From Planctomycetota bacterium (lineage in GTDB: Bacteria; Planctomycetota; Phycisphaerae; Phycisphaerales; UBA1924), in the NCBI GenBank assembly GCA_023434205.1, contig JAEYTB010000211.1:1-24651 (forward strand): a DNA stretch of 24,651 bases. Reading direction: 5' to 3'. Numbering within the stretch: position 1 is the first letter of the stretch; each line of letters starts with the position of its first letter. This document shows positions 14,500-21,031 of this stretch, in pieces. Position numbers and translations under genes: made by a program. The notes under the pieces are model-generated. The model was given only the letters and a program-made list of their open reading frames with translations. It made no database searches and was not told the origin of the DNA.

Positions 14500-15231
14500 A
14501 TGAACGACAACTTCTCCGAATCCAGCCAGATCGAGTCCGCCAACATCGGCGTTGACCGCACCTCCGCCACCGTCAAGGGCGGCCGACGCTTCAGCTTCGG
14601 CGCCCTGGTCGTCGTCGGCGATCGGCGCGGCCGGGTCGGCTTCGGCTACGGCAAGTCCAACGAAGTCCCGGCGGCCATCGAGAAGGCCGAGAAGTACGCC
14701 CGCAAGGCCATGGTCAGCGTGCCCCTCATGGGAACCACGATCCCGCACCAGGTCGAGGGTACCTTCTCCGCCTCCAAGGTCCGCCTCGTCCCCGCCGCCC
14801 CCGGCACGGGCGTGGTGGCCGGCGGCACCGTCCGCACCATCCTTGAGAAGGCCGGCATCACCGACTGCCTCACCAAGTGCTACGGCAGCACCAACAAGCG
14901 CAACATCGTCAAGGCCGTGTTCGAAGGCCTCGCCCAGCTCCGCCAGCCCGGCCAGGTCGCCGACCTGCGTAAGCAGCAGCTCGAGACCACGCAGATCGAG
15001 GCCAAGATCGAGAAGGGCAAGCGGTTCATGCCCTCCGCCCCCAAGCGCGAGAAGGCCCGCGGCCCGGTCAACACCGTTGACGACGGCCGCAAGGGTCGTG
15101 GTCGCGGCGGTCGCGGCGGCCCCGGCGGCGGTCGTGGTGGTCGCGGCGGTCACGGTGGGGGCGGGCAGGGTGGGCCCGGCGGGACGCCCGAGGCCGCAGC
15201 GCCGGCCGGTGATGCGCCTGCCGCGGGCTGA
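14500..15231 (+). CDS. rpsE: 30S ribosomal protein S5 (uS5) with Gly/Arg-rich C-terminal tail
   Basis: Residues 15-160 of this 243-residue protein are S5: RTSATVKGGRRFSFGALVVVGD (20-41), GRVGFGYGKSNEVPAAIEKA (44-63), GTGVVAGGTVRTILEKAGI (102-120) and YGSTNKRNIVKAVFEGL (128-144). S5 controls decoding fidelity and mRNA entry. After residue 160 comes an 80-residue extension, with a basic linker and a tract of RGG/GRGG repeats at about 197-228, then an Ala/Pro end. The start is set at ATG 14500, which gives a typical N-terminal length; an in-frame GTG at 14449 has no ribosome binding site and adds unmatched residues. rpmD, usually next, is missing; rplO follows. Confidence 0.94.
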   Translation: MNDNFSESSQIESANIGVDRTSATVKGGRRFSFGALVVVGDRRGRVGFGYGKSNEVPAAIEKAEKYARKAMVSVPLMGTTIPHQVEGTFSASKVRLVPAAPGTGVVAGGTVRTILEKAGITDCLTKCYGSTNKRNIVKAVFEGLAQLRQPGQVADLRKQQLETTQIEAKIEKGKRFMPSAPKREKARGPVNTVDDGRKGRGRGGRGGPGGGRGGRGGHGGGGQGGPGGTPEAAAPAGDAPAAG

Positions 15232-15297
15232 GTGTTCAATGATCAACCCCGCCAGCCGCTGTGCTGGCGATGACAGCGACGTTTGGAGTACACGGTC

Positions 15298-15900
15298 ATG
15301 ATGATTCACGACATTACCGCCATCGCCGGCGCCTACAAGAACCGCAAGCGCGTCGGGCGCGGCGAGGGCTCCGGCCACGGCAAGACCTCCGGCCGCGGCG
15401 CCAAGGGCGCCGGCAGCCGCTCGGGCAACGCGGCGAAGAAGGCCTTCGAGGGCGGCCAGATGCCCTACTTCCGCCGCCTGCCCAAGTTCGGCTTCACCAA
15501 CGCCCCCTTCAAGGTGAAGTTCTGGACCGTCAACCTCGGCGACATCGTCGGCCACCAGGCCTTCGCCAAGGGCGGCGCCGTCAACGCGCAGACTCTCATC
15601 AAGGCCGGACTGGTCCGCGACGAGAGCCGCGACCTCAAGATCCTCGGCAGCATGGGCAAGGAGAAGGGCCTCAAGGCCAAGTTCACCGTCGAGGCCAACC
15701 GCGTCTCCGAGAGCGCCAAGAAGATGATCACCGACGCCGGCGGCTCGGTGAAGGAACTCGGCACCCGGCGCGACCGCACCCGCGGCATCGACCTCACCAG
15801 CGAGGACCGCACCCCCAAGAACCTCACCAAGAAGCTCAAGCGCGGCAGCAGCGCCAAGAAGCCCAAGGTCGAGACCCCCGAAGCCGACACCAAGGCCTAA
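15298..15900 (+). CDS. rplO: 50S ribosomal protein L15 (uL15) with extended C-terminus
   Basis: The 200-residue protein contains the L15 signature region RKRVGRGEGSGHGKTSGRGAKG-type sequence (from about residue 17), GNAAKKAFEGGQMPYFRRLPK (45-65) and FTNAPFKVKF. L15 is a late assembly protein near L4 and the central protuberance. It is about 55 residues longer than Escherichia coli L15 (144), the excess being a basic C-terminus with SEDRTPKNLTKKLKRGSSAKK followed by an acidic end. ATG 15298 is preferred because TTGGAG lies nine bases ahead. A strong terminator follows the stop, so this probably ends the transcription unit. Confidence 0.96.
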   Translation: MMIHDITAIAGAYKNRKRVGRGEGSGHGKTSGRGAKGAGSRSGNAAKKAFEGGQMPYFRRLPKFGFTNAPFKVKFWTVNLGDIVGHQAFAKGGAVNAQTLIKAGLVRDESRDLKILGSMGKEKGLKAKFTVEANRVSESAKKMITDAGGSVKELGTRRDRTRGIDLTSEDRTPKNLTKKLKRGSSAKKPKVETPEADTKA

Positions 15901-15924
15901 GCCGGGGATTCCAACCTGACTGTC

Positions 15925-15955
15925 AGCACGGCACGGCCCCGCCCGTGCCGTGTTT
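15925..15955 (+). terminator. Intrinsic terminator after rplO
   Basis: CACGGCACGG (15927-15936) pairs perfectly with CCGTGCCGTG (15943-15952) around a CCCCGC loop; two more pairs (15925-15926 with 15953-15954, one wobble) extend it, and TTTCGTT follows. It ends the rpl block and isolates secY. Confidence 0.8.
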
Positions 15956-15991
15956 CGTTCCAGGGCGAGGATTGCCGGGGCTTCGGCCGCC

Positions 15992-16023
15992 TACCCTTAC
16001 CCCCCGCGGACGCCCCGTCCGCG
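15992..16023 (+). promoter_or_regulatory. Candidate secY promoter -10 and 5' hairpin
   Basis: GCCTACCCT gives a -10-like TACCCT (15992-15997). Seven bases on, where transcription would start, CGCGGAC (16005-16011) pairs perfectly with GTCCGCG (16017-16023) around GCCCC. It follows the rplO terminator and precedes a GGAAAGG ribosome binding site for secY. No clear -35 box is present. Confidence 0.45.
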
Positions 16024-16053
16024 CCCGCAGTTTCTGCTCAGGAAAGGCTCTGA

Positions 16054-17469
16054 ATGCTCAAGACGTTGATCAACGTCTTCAAGATCGAAGAACTCCGCAA
16101 CAAGATCCTCTTCACGCTGGGGATGCTGCTGGTGTTCCGCATCGGCCACTGGATCCCGCTCCCGGGCGTCAACCAGGAGAAGCTCCAGGAGCTCTTCGAC
16201 AACGCGGCGAAGTCCGGCTCCGCCTTCGGCGCCATCGCCAACTACGTGACGATGTTCTCCGGCGGCAGCCTCTCCCAGTCCACGATCTTCGGGCTGGGCA
16301 TCATGCCCTACATCACCGCGGGCATCATCTTCCAGCTCCTGGCCTCGTTCCTCCCGCAGCTCAAGGCGATCCAGGAGGAGGGCCCCACGGGCCGCCAGAA
16401 GATCATGGAGTACACGCGCTACGCCACCGTCGCGTTGTGCATCGTCCAGGGCCTTGGCTGGCTCGCCTACCTCACCAACTCCGAGCTCATCTACCCCCAG
16501 TGGCTGGGCAACCCGCTCTGGTGGGTCATGGCCGTCTCCGCCCTCACTGCGGGCACCGTCTTCCTCATGTGGCTGGGCGAGCAGATCGACAAGCACGGCA
16601 TCGGCAGCGGCGCCTCCATGATCATCATGGCCGGCATCCTCGCCAACATCCCCACCGCCATCCGCATGGTCGTCGCCAACTTCAGCGCCACCGGCGAGAC
16701 CGGCAAGATGGGCTGGATGGGCCTCATCACCCTCAGCGCCGGCTTCGTCGGGGTCATCGCCGCGGCGGTCCTCATGCAGGTCGCCCAGCGGCGGATCCCC
16801 GTCCAGCAGGCCAAGCACACCCGCGGCCGCAAGGTCTACGGCGGGCAGAAGTCCTACCTCCCCATGCGCATCAACCACGGCGGCGTGATGCCCATCATCT
16901 TCGCCAGCTCGCTCATGATCTTCCCGGTCGTGATTTTCACCCAGCTCCGCGAGTGGGCCCAGGCTGCCGTCAACACGGGCGGCGGGAATCAGACCCTGCT
17001 CTCGATCGCGCGGTTCCTCGCCGACAACTTCAACCACAGCGCGTTCCTCTACATCCTGCTCTACATCGCGATGATCTACTTCTTCAGCTACTTCTGGATC
17101 ACCGTCCAGTTCAACCCCGAGGACATGAGCAAGCAGCTCAAGGAGCACGGCTCGTTCATCCCCGGTCTGCGCCCCGGCCCGCGCACCGCCGAGTACCTCG
17201 AGACCGTCATCACCCGCATCACCTTCGTCGGCGCCGCGTTCCTCGCGATCGTCGCCGTGCTGCCCACGGTCGTGAACTCCGCGCTCAACGTGGACATGGT
17301 GGTCACGCAGTTCCTGGGAGGCACCGGCCTGCTCATCGTGGTCTCGGTCTGCATGGACTTCCTCCAGCGCGTCGAGGCCAACCTGATGATGCGCAACTAC
17401 CAGGGCTTCCTGGGTGGAGAGGACGGCGGCGGAGGTTCCACCCGCCTGGGCGGCCACGCCCCGCGCTGA
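16054..17469 (+). CDS. secY: Preprotein translocase channel subunit SecY
   Basis: The 471-residue protein has ten predicted hydrophobic segments and the SecY pattern: FRIGHWIPLPGVN (28-40), the plug region after it, SQSTIFGLGIMPYITAGIIFQLL (69-91), GIGSGASMIIMAGI (181-194), the MPIIFASSLMIFP segment (about 278-290) and RPGPRTAEYLETVITRITFVGA (373-394). It forms the SecYEG channel for secreted and membrane proteins, including the signal-peptide proteins of this window. Length exceeds the usual ~440 slightly and the C-terminus ends in a Gly-rich stretch (GGEDGGGGSTRLGG). adk, its usual neighbour, is absent; map follows after 8 nt. Confidence 0.97.
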   Translation: MLKTLINVFKIEELRNKILFTLGMLLVFRIGHWIPLPGVNQEKLQELFDNAAKSGSAFGAIANYVTMFSGGSLSQSTIFGLGIMPYITAGIIFQLLASFLPQLKAIQEEGPTGRQKIMEYTRYATVALCIVQGLGWLAYLTNSELIYPQWLGNPLWWVMAVSALTAGTVFLMWLGEQIDKHGIGSGASMIIMAGILANIPTAIRMVVANFSATGETGKMGWMGLITLSAGFVGVIAAAVLMQVAQRRIPVQQAKHTRGRKVYGGQKSYLPMRINHGGVMPIIFASSLMIFPVVIFTQLREWAQAAVNTGGGNQTLLSIARFLADNFNHSAFLYILLYIAMIYFFSYFWITVQFNPEDMSKQLKEHGSFIPGLRPGPRTAEYLETVITRITFVGAAFLAIVAVLPTVVNSALNVDMVVTQFLGGTGLLIVVSVCMDFLQRVEANLMMRNYQGFLGGEDGGGGSTRLGGHAPR

Positions 17470-17477
17470 CCCGGCCC

Positions 17478-18248
17478 ATGAAGACCGCGCTCCGCACCCC
17501 CGCAGAGCTCGCCCAGTTGCGGGACGCCGGCCACCTCGCGTGGTCCATCCTCCGGCGGGTCGCCGAGCGTGCAATCCCGGGCGTCACCACCCTGGCGCTC
17601 GCCGACGAAGCGCAGCGCCTCATCGACGCCGAGGGCTGCATCGCCACCAGCCGCGAGTTCGTCTTCAGGGGCTCGCCGCCGTTCCCCCACGCCGCGAGCG
17701 TGTCCGTCAACGAAGAGGCCATGTACGGCGTCCCGGGCAGCCGGGTGCTGGAGCCGGGCGACCTCGCCACCATCGACCTCACCCTGCTCACGCCCCTTGG
17801 GTGGCACGCCGACGCCGCGACCTCGGTGGCAGTGGGGGGGATCGACAGCCACGATCGCCCCGCCCGCCTCTTGCGGGCCAGCGGCGCCGTCTTCGAGGCC
17901 ATGCTCGCCGCCATGCAGCCCGGCGCCTGGTGGTCCGAGGTCATGGCCCACGCTTCGGTCGCCTGCGGCAACCTCGGACTTCACCTGCTCCCCGGCATCG
18001 TCGCCCACGGCATCGGCCGCGAGATGCACGAGCTCCCCTGGCTCTTCCACGCCCGCCCCGACCAGCCCGACGTGCGGCTGCGGCCCGGCCTGGTCCTCGC
18101 CGTCGAACCCGTGGTGCTTGAGGCCGAGCCGGACCTGGCGACCGACGCCAACGGCTGGACGCTCTCGTCAGCTTCCGGGAGATGGTCCGCGTTCGAGGAG
18201 CGGATGGTCGCCATCACCGAAACAGGCCCCGAAGTGCTGACCCGATGA
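17478..18248 (+). CDS. map: Methionine aminopeptidase, type I
   Basis: The 256-residue enzyme removes N-terminal Met from nascent proteins. All five metal ligands of the pita-bread fold are visible: D100 (ATIDLT), D112 (HADAAT), H177 (VAHGIG), E210 (AVEPVV) and E240 (AFEERM). The second active-site His of the family, H184 in REMHEL, is present, but the position of Escherichia coli His79 is Tyr83 (NEEAMYGVP). ATG at 17478 lies 8 nt after the secY stop with no good Shine-Dalgarno sequence, consistent with coupling. It overlaps a much longer open frame in the same phase that is not coding upstream. Length is typical. Confidence 0.93.
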   Translation: MKTALRTPAELAQLRDAGHLAWSILRRVAERAIPGVTTLALADEAQRLIDAEGCIATSREFVFRGSPPFPHAASVSVNEEAMYGVPGSRVLEPGDLATIDLTLLTPLGWHADAATSVAVGGIDSHDRPARLLRASGAVFEAMLAAMQPGAWWSEVMAHASVACGNLGLHLLPGIVAHGIGREMHELPWLFHARPDQPDVRLRPGLVLAVEPVVLEAEPDLATDANGWTLSSASGRWSAFEERMVAITETGPEVLTR

Positions 18249-18280
18249 AAAATTGGTGTGCAGGCCGGGCCCGAGTCGGC

Positions 18281-18310
18281 TACCCTTGTCCCTCCCCGGC
18301 TTTCAGGGGG
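18281..18310 (+). promoter_or_regulatory. Candidate infA promoter -10 and short 5' hairpin
   Basis: GGCTACCCT supplies TACCCT (18281-18286). At the predicted start, TCCCC (18293-18297) can pair with GGGGG (18306-18310), with one wobble. The arrangement is the same as before secY and rpmJ, but the -35 is poor and the stem is short. Confidence 0.35.
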
Positions 18311-18332
18311 ATCACGGAGCACGCAGACGCGC

Positions 18333-18557
18333 ATGGGTAAACAGGACGACAAGTTCACGTTCGAGGCAGTGGTCACCGAAGCCCTCCCCAACGCGATGTT
18401 CAAGGTGCGGCTCCCCAACGAGCAGAAGTCCGAGGTTCTGGCTTACGTCAGCGGCAAGATGCGGATGAACTACATCCGAATCCTCCCCGGCGACCGGGTC
18501 ACGGTGGAAATCTCCCCCTACGACCTTTCCAAGGCCCGGATCACGTTCCGGCACTGA
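18333..18557 (+). CDS. infA: Translation initiation factor IF-1
   Basis: The 74-residue protein is a single OB fold matching IF-1: FEAVVTEALPNAMFKVRLPNE (9-29 region), VSGKMRMNYIRILPGDRVTVE (39-59) and SPYDLSKARITFR at the end. IF-1 binds the 30S A site during initiation. ATG at 18333 is the only start giving the family's length; the upstream in-frame start would add 25 unmatched residues. The ribosome binding site is unclear (GGAG 13 nt upstream). A two-residue insertion lies near KSEVLAYVSG. It is the expected neighbour of map and rpmJ in alpha-operon clusters. Confidence 0.95.
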   Translation: MGKQDDKFTFEAVVTEALPNAMFKVRLPNEQKSEVLAYVSGKMRMNYIRILPGDRVTVEISPYDLSKARITFRH

Positions 18558-18624
18558 GGGCCCCCCGCCCCGGGGCCCCTTGCCCCCTGCCCGAACGCCG
18601 GTTCGGTGTGGCGGAGGCCGCCAC
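18558..18624 (+). other. GC-rich hairpin cluster after infA
   Basis: Three stems follow the infA stop: GGGCCCC/GGGGCCC (18558-18564/18572-18578) with only a weak TT after it, CCGAAC/GTTCGG (18591-18596/18601-18606), and GTGGCGG/CCGCCAC (18608-18614/18618-18624). The first might terminate weakly. Further on, three short AAAC/AAAT-type repeats (18637, 18653, 18667) precede the rpmJ promoter candidate. Confidence 0.4.
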
Positions 18625-18674
18625 CTCCCGGGCCGGAAACCTCCAACTTCCGAAACCTGCCATCCGAAATCGCA

Positions 18675-18735
18675 GTGACTCCCGCGGCGGGTTGGCCTAC
18701 CATCCCCTCCCCGCCAAACCGGGCTGGTTGTGGCG
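18675..18735 (+). promoter_or_regulatory. Candidate rpmJ-rpsM-rpsK promoter and 5' hairpin
   Basis: GTGACT (18675-18680) is 17 nt from TACCAT (18698-18703), within GCCTACCAT. Just after the predicted start (about 18710), 18712-18720 pairs with 18726-18735 over nine pairs with one bulged G and a GGGCT loop. A GAGAGG ribosome binding site and the rpmJ GTG follow. Confidence 0.5.
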
Positions 18736-18754
18736 TGGTTTTGAGAGGTGACCT

Positions 18755-18871
18755 GTGAAGGTGAAGGCCAGCGTCAAGAGAATGTGCAACGCCTGCCAGA
18801 TCGTCCGCCGTAAGGGCAAGGTGCGGGTGATCTGCAAGTCCGACCCCAAGCACAAGCAGGTTCAGGGCTGA
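18755..18871 (+). CDS. rpmJ: 50S ribosomal protein L36 (bL36), zinc-binding form
   Basis: This short gene encodes 38 residues beginning MKVKASVKRMCNACQIV and ending SDPKHKQVQG, the exact length of L36. The zinc ribbon C11-x2-C14-x12-C27-x4-H32 is complete, in contrast to the cysteine-poor S14 of the same cluster. L36 stabilises 23S rRNA near the L7/L12 stalk base. The start is GTG with GAGAGG six bases ahead. It follows a candidate promoter and precedes rpsM, the usual order. Confidence 0.95.
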   Translation: MKVKASVKRMCNACQIVRRKGKVRVICKSDPKHKQVQG

Positions 18872-18916
18872 TTTGGGTACCCCGCCCTCCCGGGCCGGGC
18901 TGAAGGGAATACACCA

Positions 18917-19297
18917 GTGCCACGTATCGCCGGTATCGACGTCCCTGACCGCAAGAAGATCTTCTTCGCGCTCCAGTACATCCACGGGATCGGCGCCAAG
19001 TTCGCCGCGCAGATCCTGGCTGAGGCGGGCGTGAACCCCGACCAGCGCAGCGCCGAGGTCGACGAGCAGAAGCTCGCTCAGATCAACGCCATCATCGACG
19101 CCAACTACATCGTCGAGGGCGCCCTCCGCCGCCAGGTCCAGCAGAACATCCAGCGCCTCAAGGACATCAAGTCCTACCGCGGCGACCGGCACCGCAAGGG
19201 CCTGCCCGTCCGCGGCCAGCGCACCCAGTCCAACGCACGCACCCGCAAGGGCAAGAAGAAGACCGTCGCCGGCAAGAAGGGCGTCAAGGCCAAGTAA
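18917..19297 (+). CDS. rpsM: 30S ribosomal protein S13 (uS13)
   Basis: The 126-residue protein has PRIAGIDVPDRKK (2-14), ALQYIHGIGAKFAAQIL with a helix-hairpin-helix-like GIG (18-34), IVEGALRRQVQQNIQRLKDI (63-82), and YRGDRHRKGLPVRGQRTQSNARTRKG (85-110). S13 lies in the head and contacts P-site tRNA and bridges to L5. The start is GTG with an AAGGGA site eight bases ahead; the expected second-residue Pro/Ala fits. A Lys-rich tail (KKTVAGKKGVKAK) is slightly longer than usual. Confidence 0.96.
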   Translation: MPRIAGIDVPDRKKIFFALQYIHGIGAKFAAQILAEAGVNPDQRSAEVDEQKLAQINAIIDANYIVEGALRRQVQQNIQRLKDIKSYRGDRHRKGLPVRGQRTQSNARTRKGKKKTVAGKKGVKAK

Positions 19298-19351
19298 CCA
19301 ACCACTTTCGGGTACGACCCCGCGCGGGTCGGTTGATCCGAGGAGACTTGA

Positions 19352-19726
19352 ATGTCGAAGAAGGGCAAGGTCAGGAAGAACGTCGTCCGAGGGATCGCGC
19401 ACATCCGCGCGACCCAGAACAACACCATCGTCACCATCACCGACACCAACGGCGAGACGCTCGCCTGGGACTCGGCCGGCACCATCGGCTTCAAGGGCGC
19501 CCGCAAGAGCACGCCCTTCGCCGCCACCCGCGCCGCGGAGACCTGCGGCAGCAAGTGCCGCAAGATGGGCATGAGCGAGGTGGAGATCCGCATCAAGGGC
19601 GCCGGCAGCGGGCGCGAGTCGGCCGTCAACGGCCTGACCGCCAGCGGCCTCCGCGTCACGGCGGTGGAAGACCACACGCCCGTCCCGCACAACGGCTGCC
19701 GCCCCAAGAAGCGTCGGCGCGTTTGA
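19352..19726 (+). CDS. rpsK: 30S ribosomal protein S11 (uS11)
   Basis: The 124-residue protein shows S11 throughout: GIAHIRATQNNTIVTITD (14-31), GNET/ETLAWDSAG and GFKGARKSTPFAA (46-58), and the ending DHTPVPHNGCRPKKRRRV (107-124). S11 forms the mRNA exit platform with S7. GAGGAG precedes the ATG. rpsD (S4), commonly next, is absent; instead a strong terminator-like hairpin separates rpsK from rpoA. Confidence 0.97.
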   Translation: MSKKGKVRKNVVRGIAHIRATQNNTIVTITDTNGETLAWDSAGTIGFKGARKSTPFAATRAAETCGSKCRKMGMSEVEIRIKGAGSGRESAVNGLTASGLRVTAVEDHTPVPHNGCRPKKRRRV

Positions 19727-19736
19727 TCGAGTTTTA

Positions 19737-19772
19737 CGGCTTCGGGTGGCCACAAGCCCCCGAGGCCGTTTT
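19737..19772 (+). terminator. Intrinsic terminator between rpsK and rpoA
   Basis: CGGCTTCGGG (19737-19746) pairs with CCCGAGGCCG (19759-19768) over ten pairs with one wobble, followed by TTTTC. Bases in the loop (GGCCACA, 19748-19754) are also complementary to TGTGGCC (19774-19780) just after the T run, so an alternative or pseudoknotted fold is possible. Confidence 0.75.
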
Positions 19773-19890
19773 CTGTGGCCGATCGGGGCAGAAGAGCGCG
19801 GCGTTGCCCAGCAGGGCGCCGTCTGCTCGTGACCCCGGACCCCGGCCTTCACCCCGGTGAGAAACTGCTGGAACTGGATGGAATGAAGCT

Positions 19891-20913
19891 ATGACTACGC
19901 GTGTCCGCTGGCGGGGCCTCGAACTGCCCACCCGGGTCGTCACCGACCCCAAGTTCAAGAGCGATACCTACGGCCGGTTCTTCGTTGAGCCGTTCGAACG
20001 CGGCTTCGGCACCACCGTGGGCAACAGCCTCCGGCGCGTGCTCCTCAGCAGCCTCGAAGGCGCCGCCGTCTCCTCGATCAAGCTCAAGGGCGTGACGCAC
20101 GAGTTCAGCCCCCTCAAGGGCGTCATGGAGGACGTGACCGACATCGTCCTCAATGTCAAGAACCTCATCGTCCGCATGGAGGGCGAGGAGACCCGCACGA
20201 TGAAGCTCGCCGCCCGCGGGCCCGGCGAGGTCACCGCCGACATGATCCAGGCCGACACCGCCATCAACATCCTCAACAAGGACCTGGTCCTTGCCACGCT
20301 GACCGACGCCGTCGACTTCGAGATGGAGCTGGAGGTCACCAAGGGCCGCGGCTACGTCCCCGCCAGCGAGCAGTACAACACCGGCGAGGAGCAGGAGATC
20401 GGCAAGATCCACGTGGACGCCATCTACTCCCCCGTGCAGCGGGTCCGCTACAAGATCGAGGACACCCGCGTCGGCCAGCGCACCAACTACGACAAGCTCA
20501 CCATCGAGATCTGGACCAACGGCACCGTCCCGCCCGAGATGGCCCTCGTCGAGGCCGCCAAGATCTTCCGCAAGCACCTCAACCCCTTCGTCCAGTACTT
20601 CGAGCTCGGCGACGACCGCGTGAGCGAGGAGGCGGCCGCCGCCGCGAGCGTGGACGAGGACCTCATCCGCAAGCTCAATATGCCCATCAGCGAGCTGGAG
20701 CTCTCCGTCCGCGCCAGCAACTGCCTCGAGTCGGCCCGTATCGAGACCGTGGGCCAGCTCGTGACCCAGTCCGACGGCGACCTGCTCAAGCTCCGCAGCT
20801 TCGGCCGCACCAGCCTCCGCGAGGTCAAGCGAAAGCTGACCGACATCGGCATGGATTTGGGCATGTCGCTGCCCGAGGGCTACACCGTCACCGCCCCGCA
20901 GTTCCCGGCCTGA
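19891..20913 (+). CDS. rpoA: DNA-directed RNA polymerase alpha subunit
   Basis: The 340-residue protein has the N-terminal dimerisation domain, with PFERGFGTTVGNSLRRVLLSSLEG (34-57) and GVMEDVTDIVLNVKNL, a linker rich in Ala/Glu (about 243-256), and an alpha-CTD from about 262. In the CTD the UP-element contacts equivalent to Escherichia coli Arg265 and Asn268 are R274 and N277 (VRASNCLES), followed by FGRTSLREVKRKL. It nucleates RNA polymerase assembly and contacts promoters and activators. The ribosome binding site is weak. Separation from rpsK by a terminator suggests its own promoter, which I could not place. Confidence 0.97.
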   Translation: MTTRVRWRGLELPTRVVTDPKFKSDTYGRFFVEPFERGFGTTVGNSLRRVLLSSLEGAAVSSIKLKGVTHEFSPLKGVMEDVTDIVLNVKNLIVRMEGEETRTMKLAARGPGEVTADMIQADTAINILNKDLVLATLTDAVDFEMELEVTKGRGYVPASEQYNTGEEQEIGKIHVDAIYSPVQRVRYKIEDTRVGQRTNYDKLTIEIWTNGTVPPEMALVEAAKIFRKHLNPFVQYFELGDDRVSEEAAAAASVDEDLIRKLNMPISELELSVRASNCLESARIETVGQLVTQSDGDLLKLRSFGRTSLREVKRKLTDIGMDLGMSLPEGYTVTAPQFPA

Positions 20914-20942
20914 GCGGCCGGATCCAAGGCGGGGTTACCGCC

Positions 20943-20970
20943 TAGAGTTGGGGCCCTGCCCGGCAGGGCC
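20943..20970 (+). promoter_or_regulatory. Candidate rplQ -10 and 5' hairpin in the rpoA-rplQ spacer
   Basis: GCCTAGAGT gives TAGAGT (20943-20948). GGCCCTG (20952-20958) pairs with CAGGGCC (20964-20970) around CCCGG, near the predicted +1. A smaller stem AGGCGG/CCGCCT (20927-20932/20938-20943) precedes it. No T run follows, so a terminator is unlikely; no -35 is evident. Confidence 0.35.
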
Positions 20971-21031
20971 GAACAGTTCAAGACCTTTACCCCGGCAGCA
21001 CTTACAACGCCGGGACCTGGGAGTGTGGAGT

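Noticed and set aside
14428..15555. 375-codon antisense frame opposite rpsE and rplO
   Set aside because: Composition and position are those of a shadow frame.
15997..17574. 525-codon antisense frame opposite secY
   Set aside because: Asp/Glu/Val/Ala-rich mirror of a strongly conserved gene; no motif, no ribosome binding site.
15261..18248. Very long open frame (995 codons) across rplO, secY and map
   Set aside because: Only its last 256 codons (map, from 17478) match a family; the rest is the wrong frame of rplO and secY in GC-rich DNA and has Arg/His/Pro-rich shadow composition.
20948..21031. L17 starting 28 codons earlier
   Set aside because: Added residues overlap the spacer hairpin and precede the family's MRHGR start, which has a ribosome binding site.
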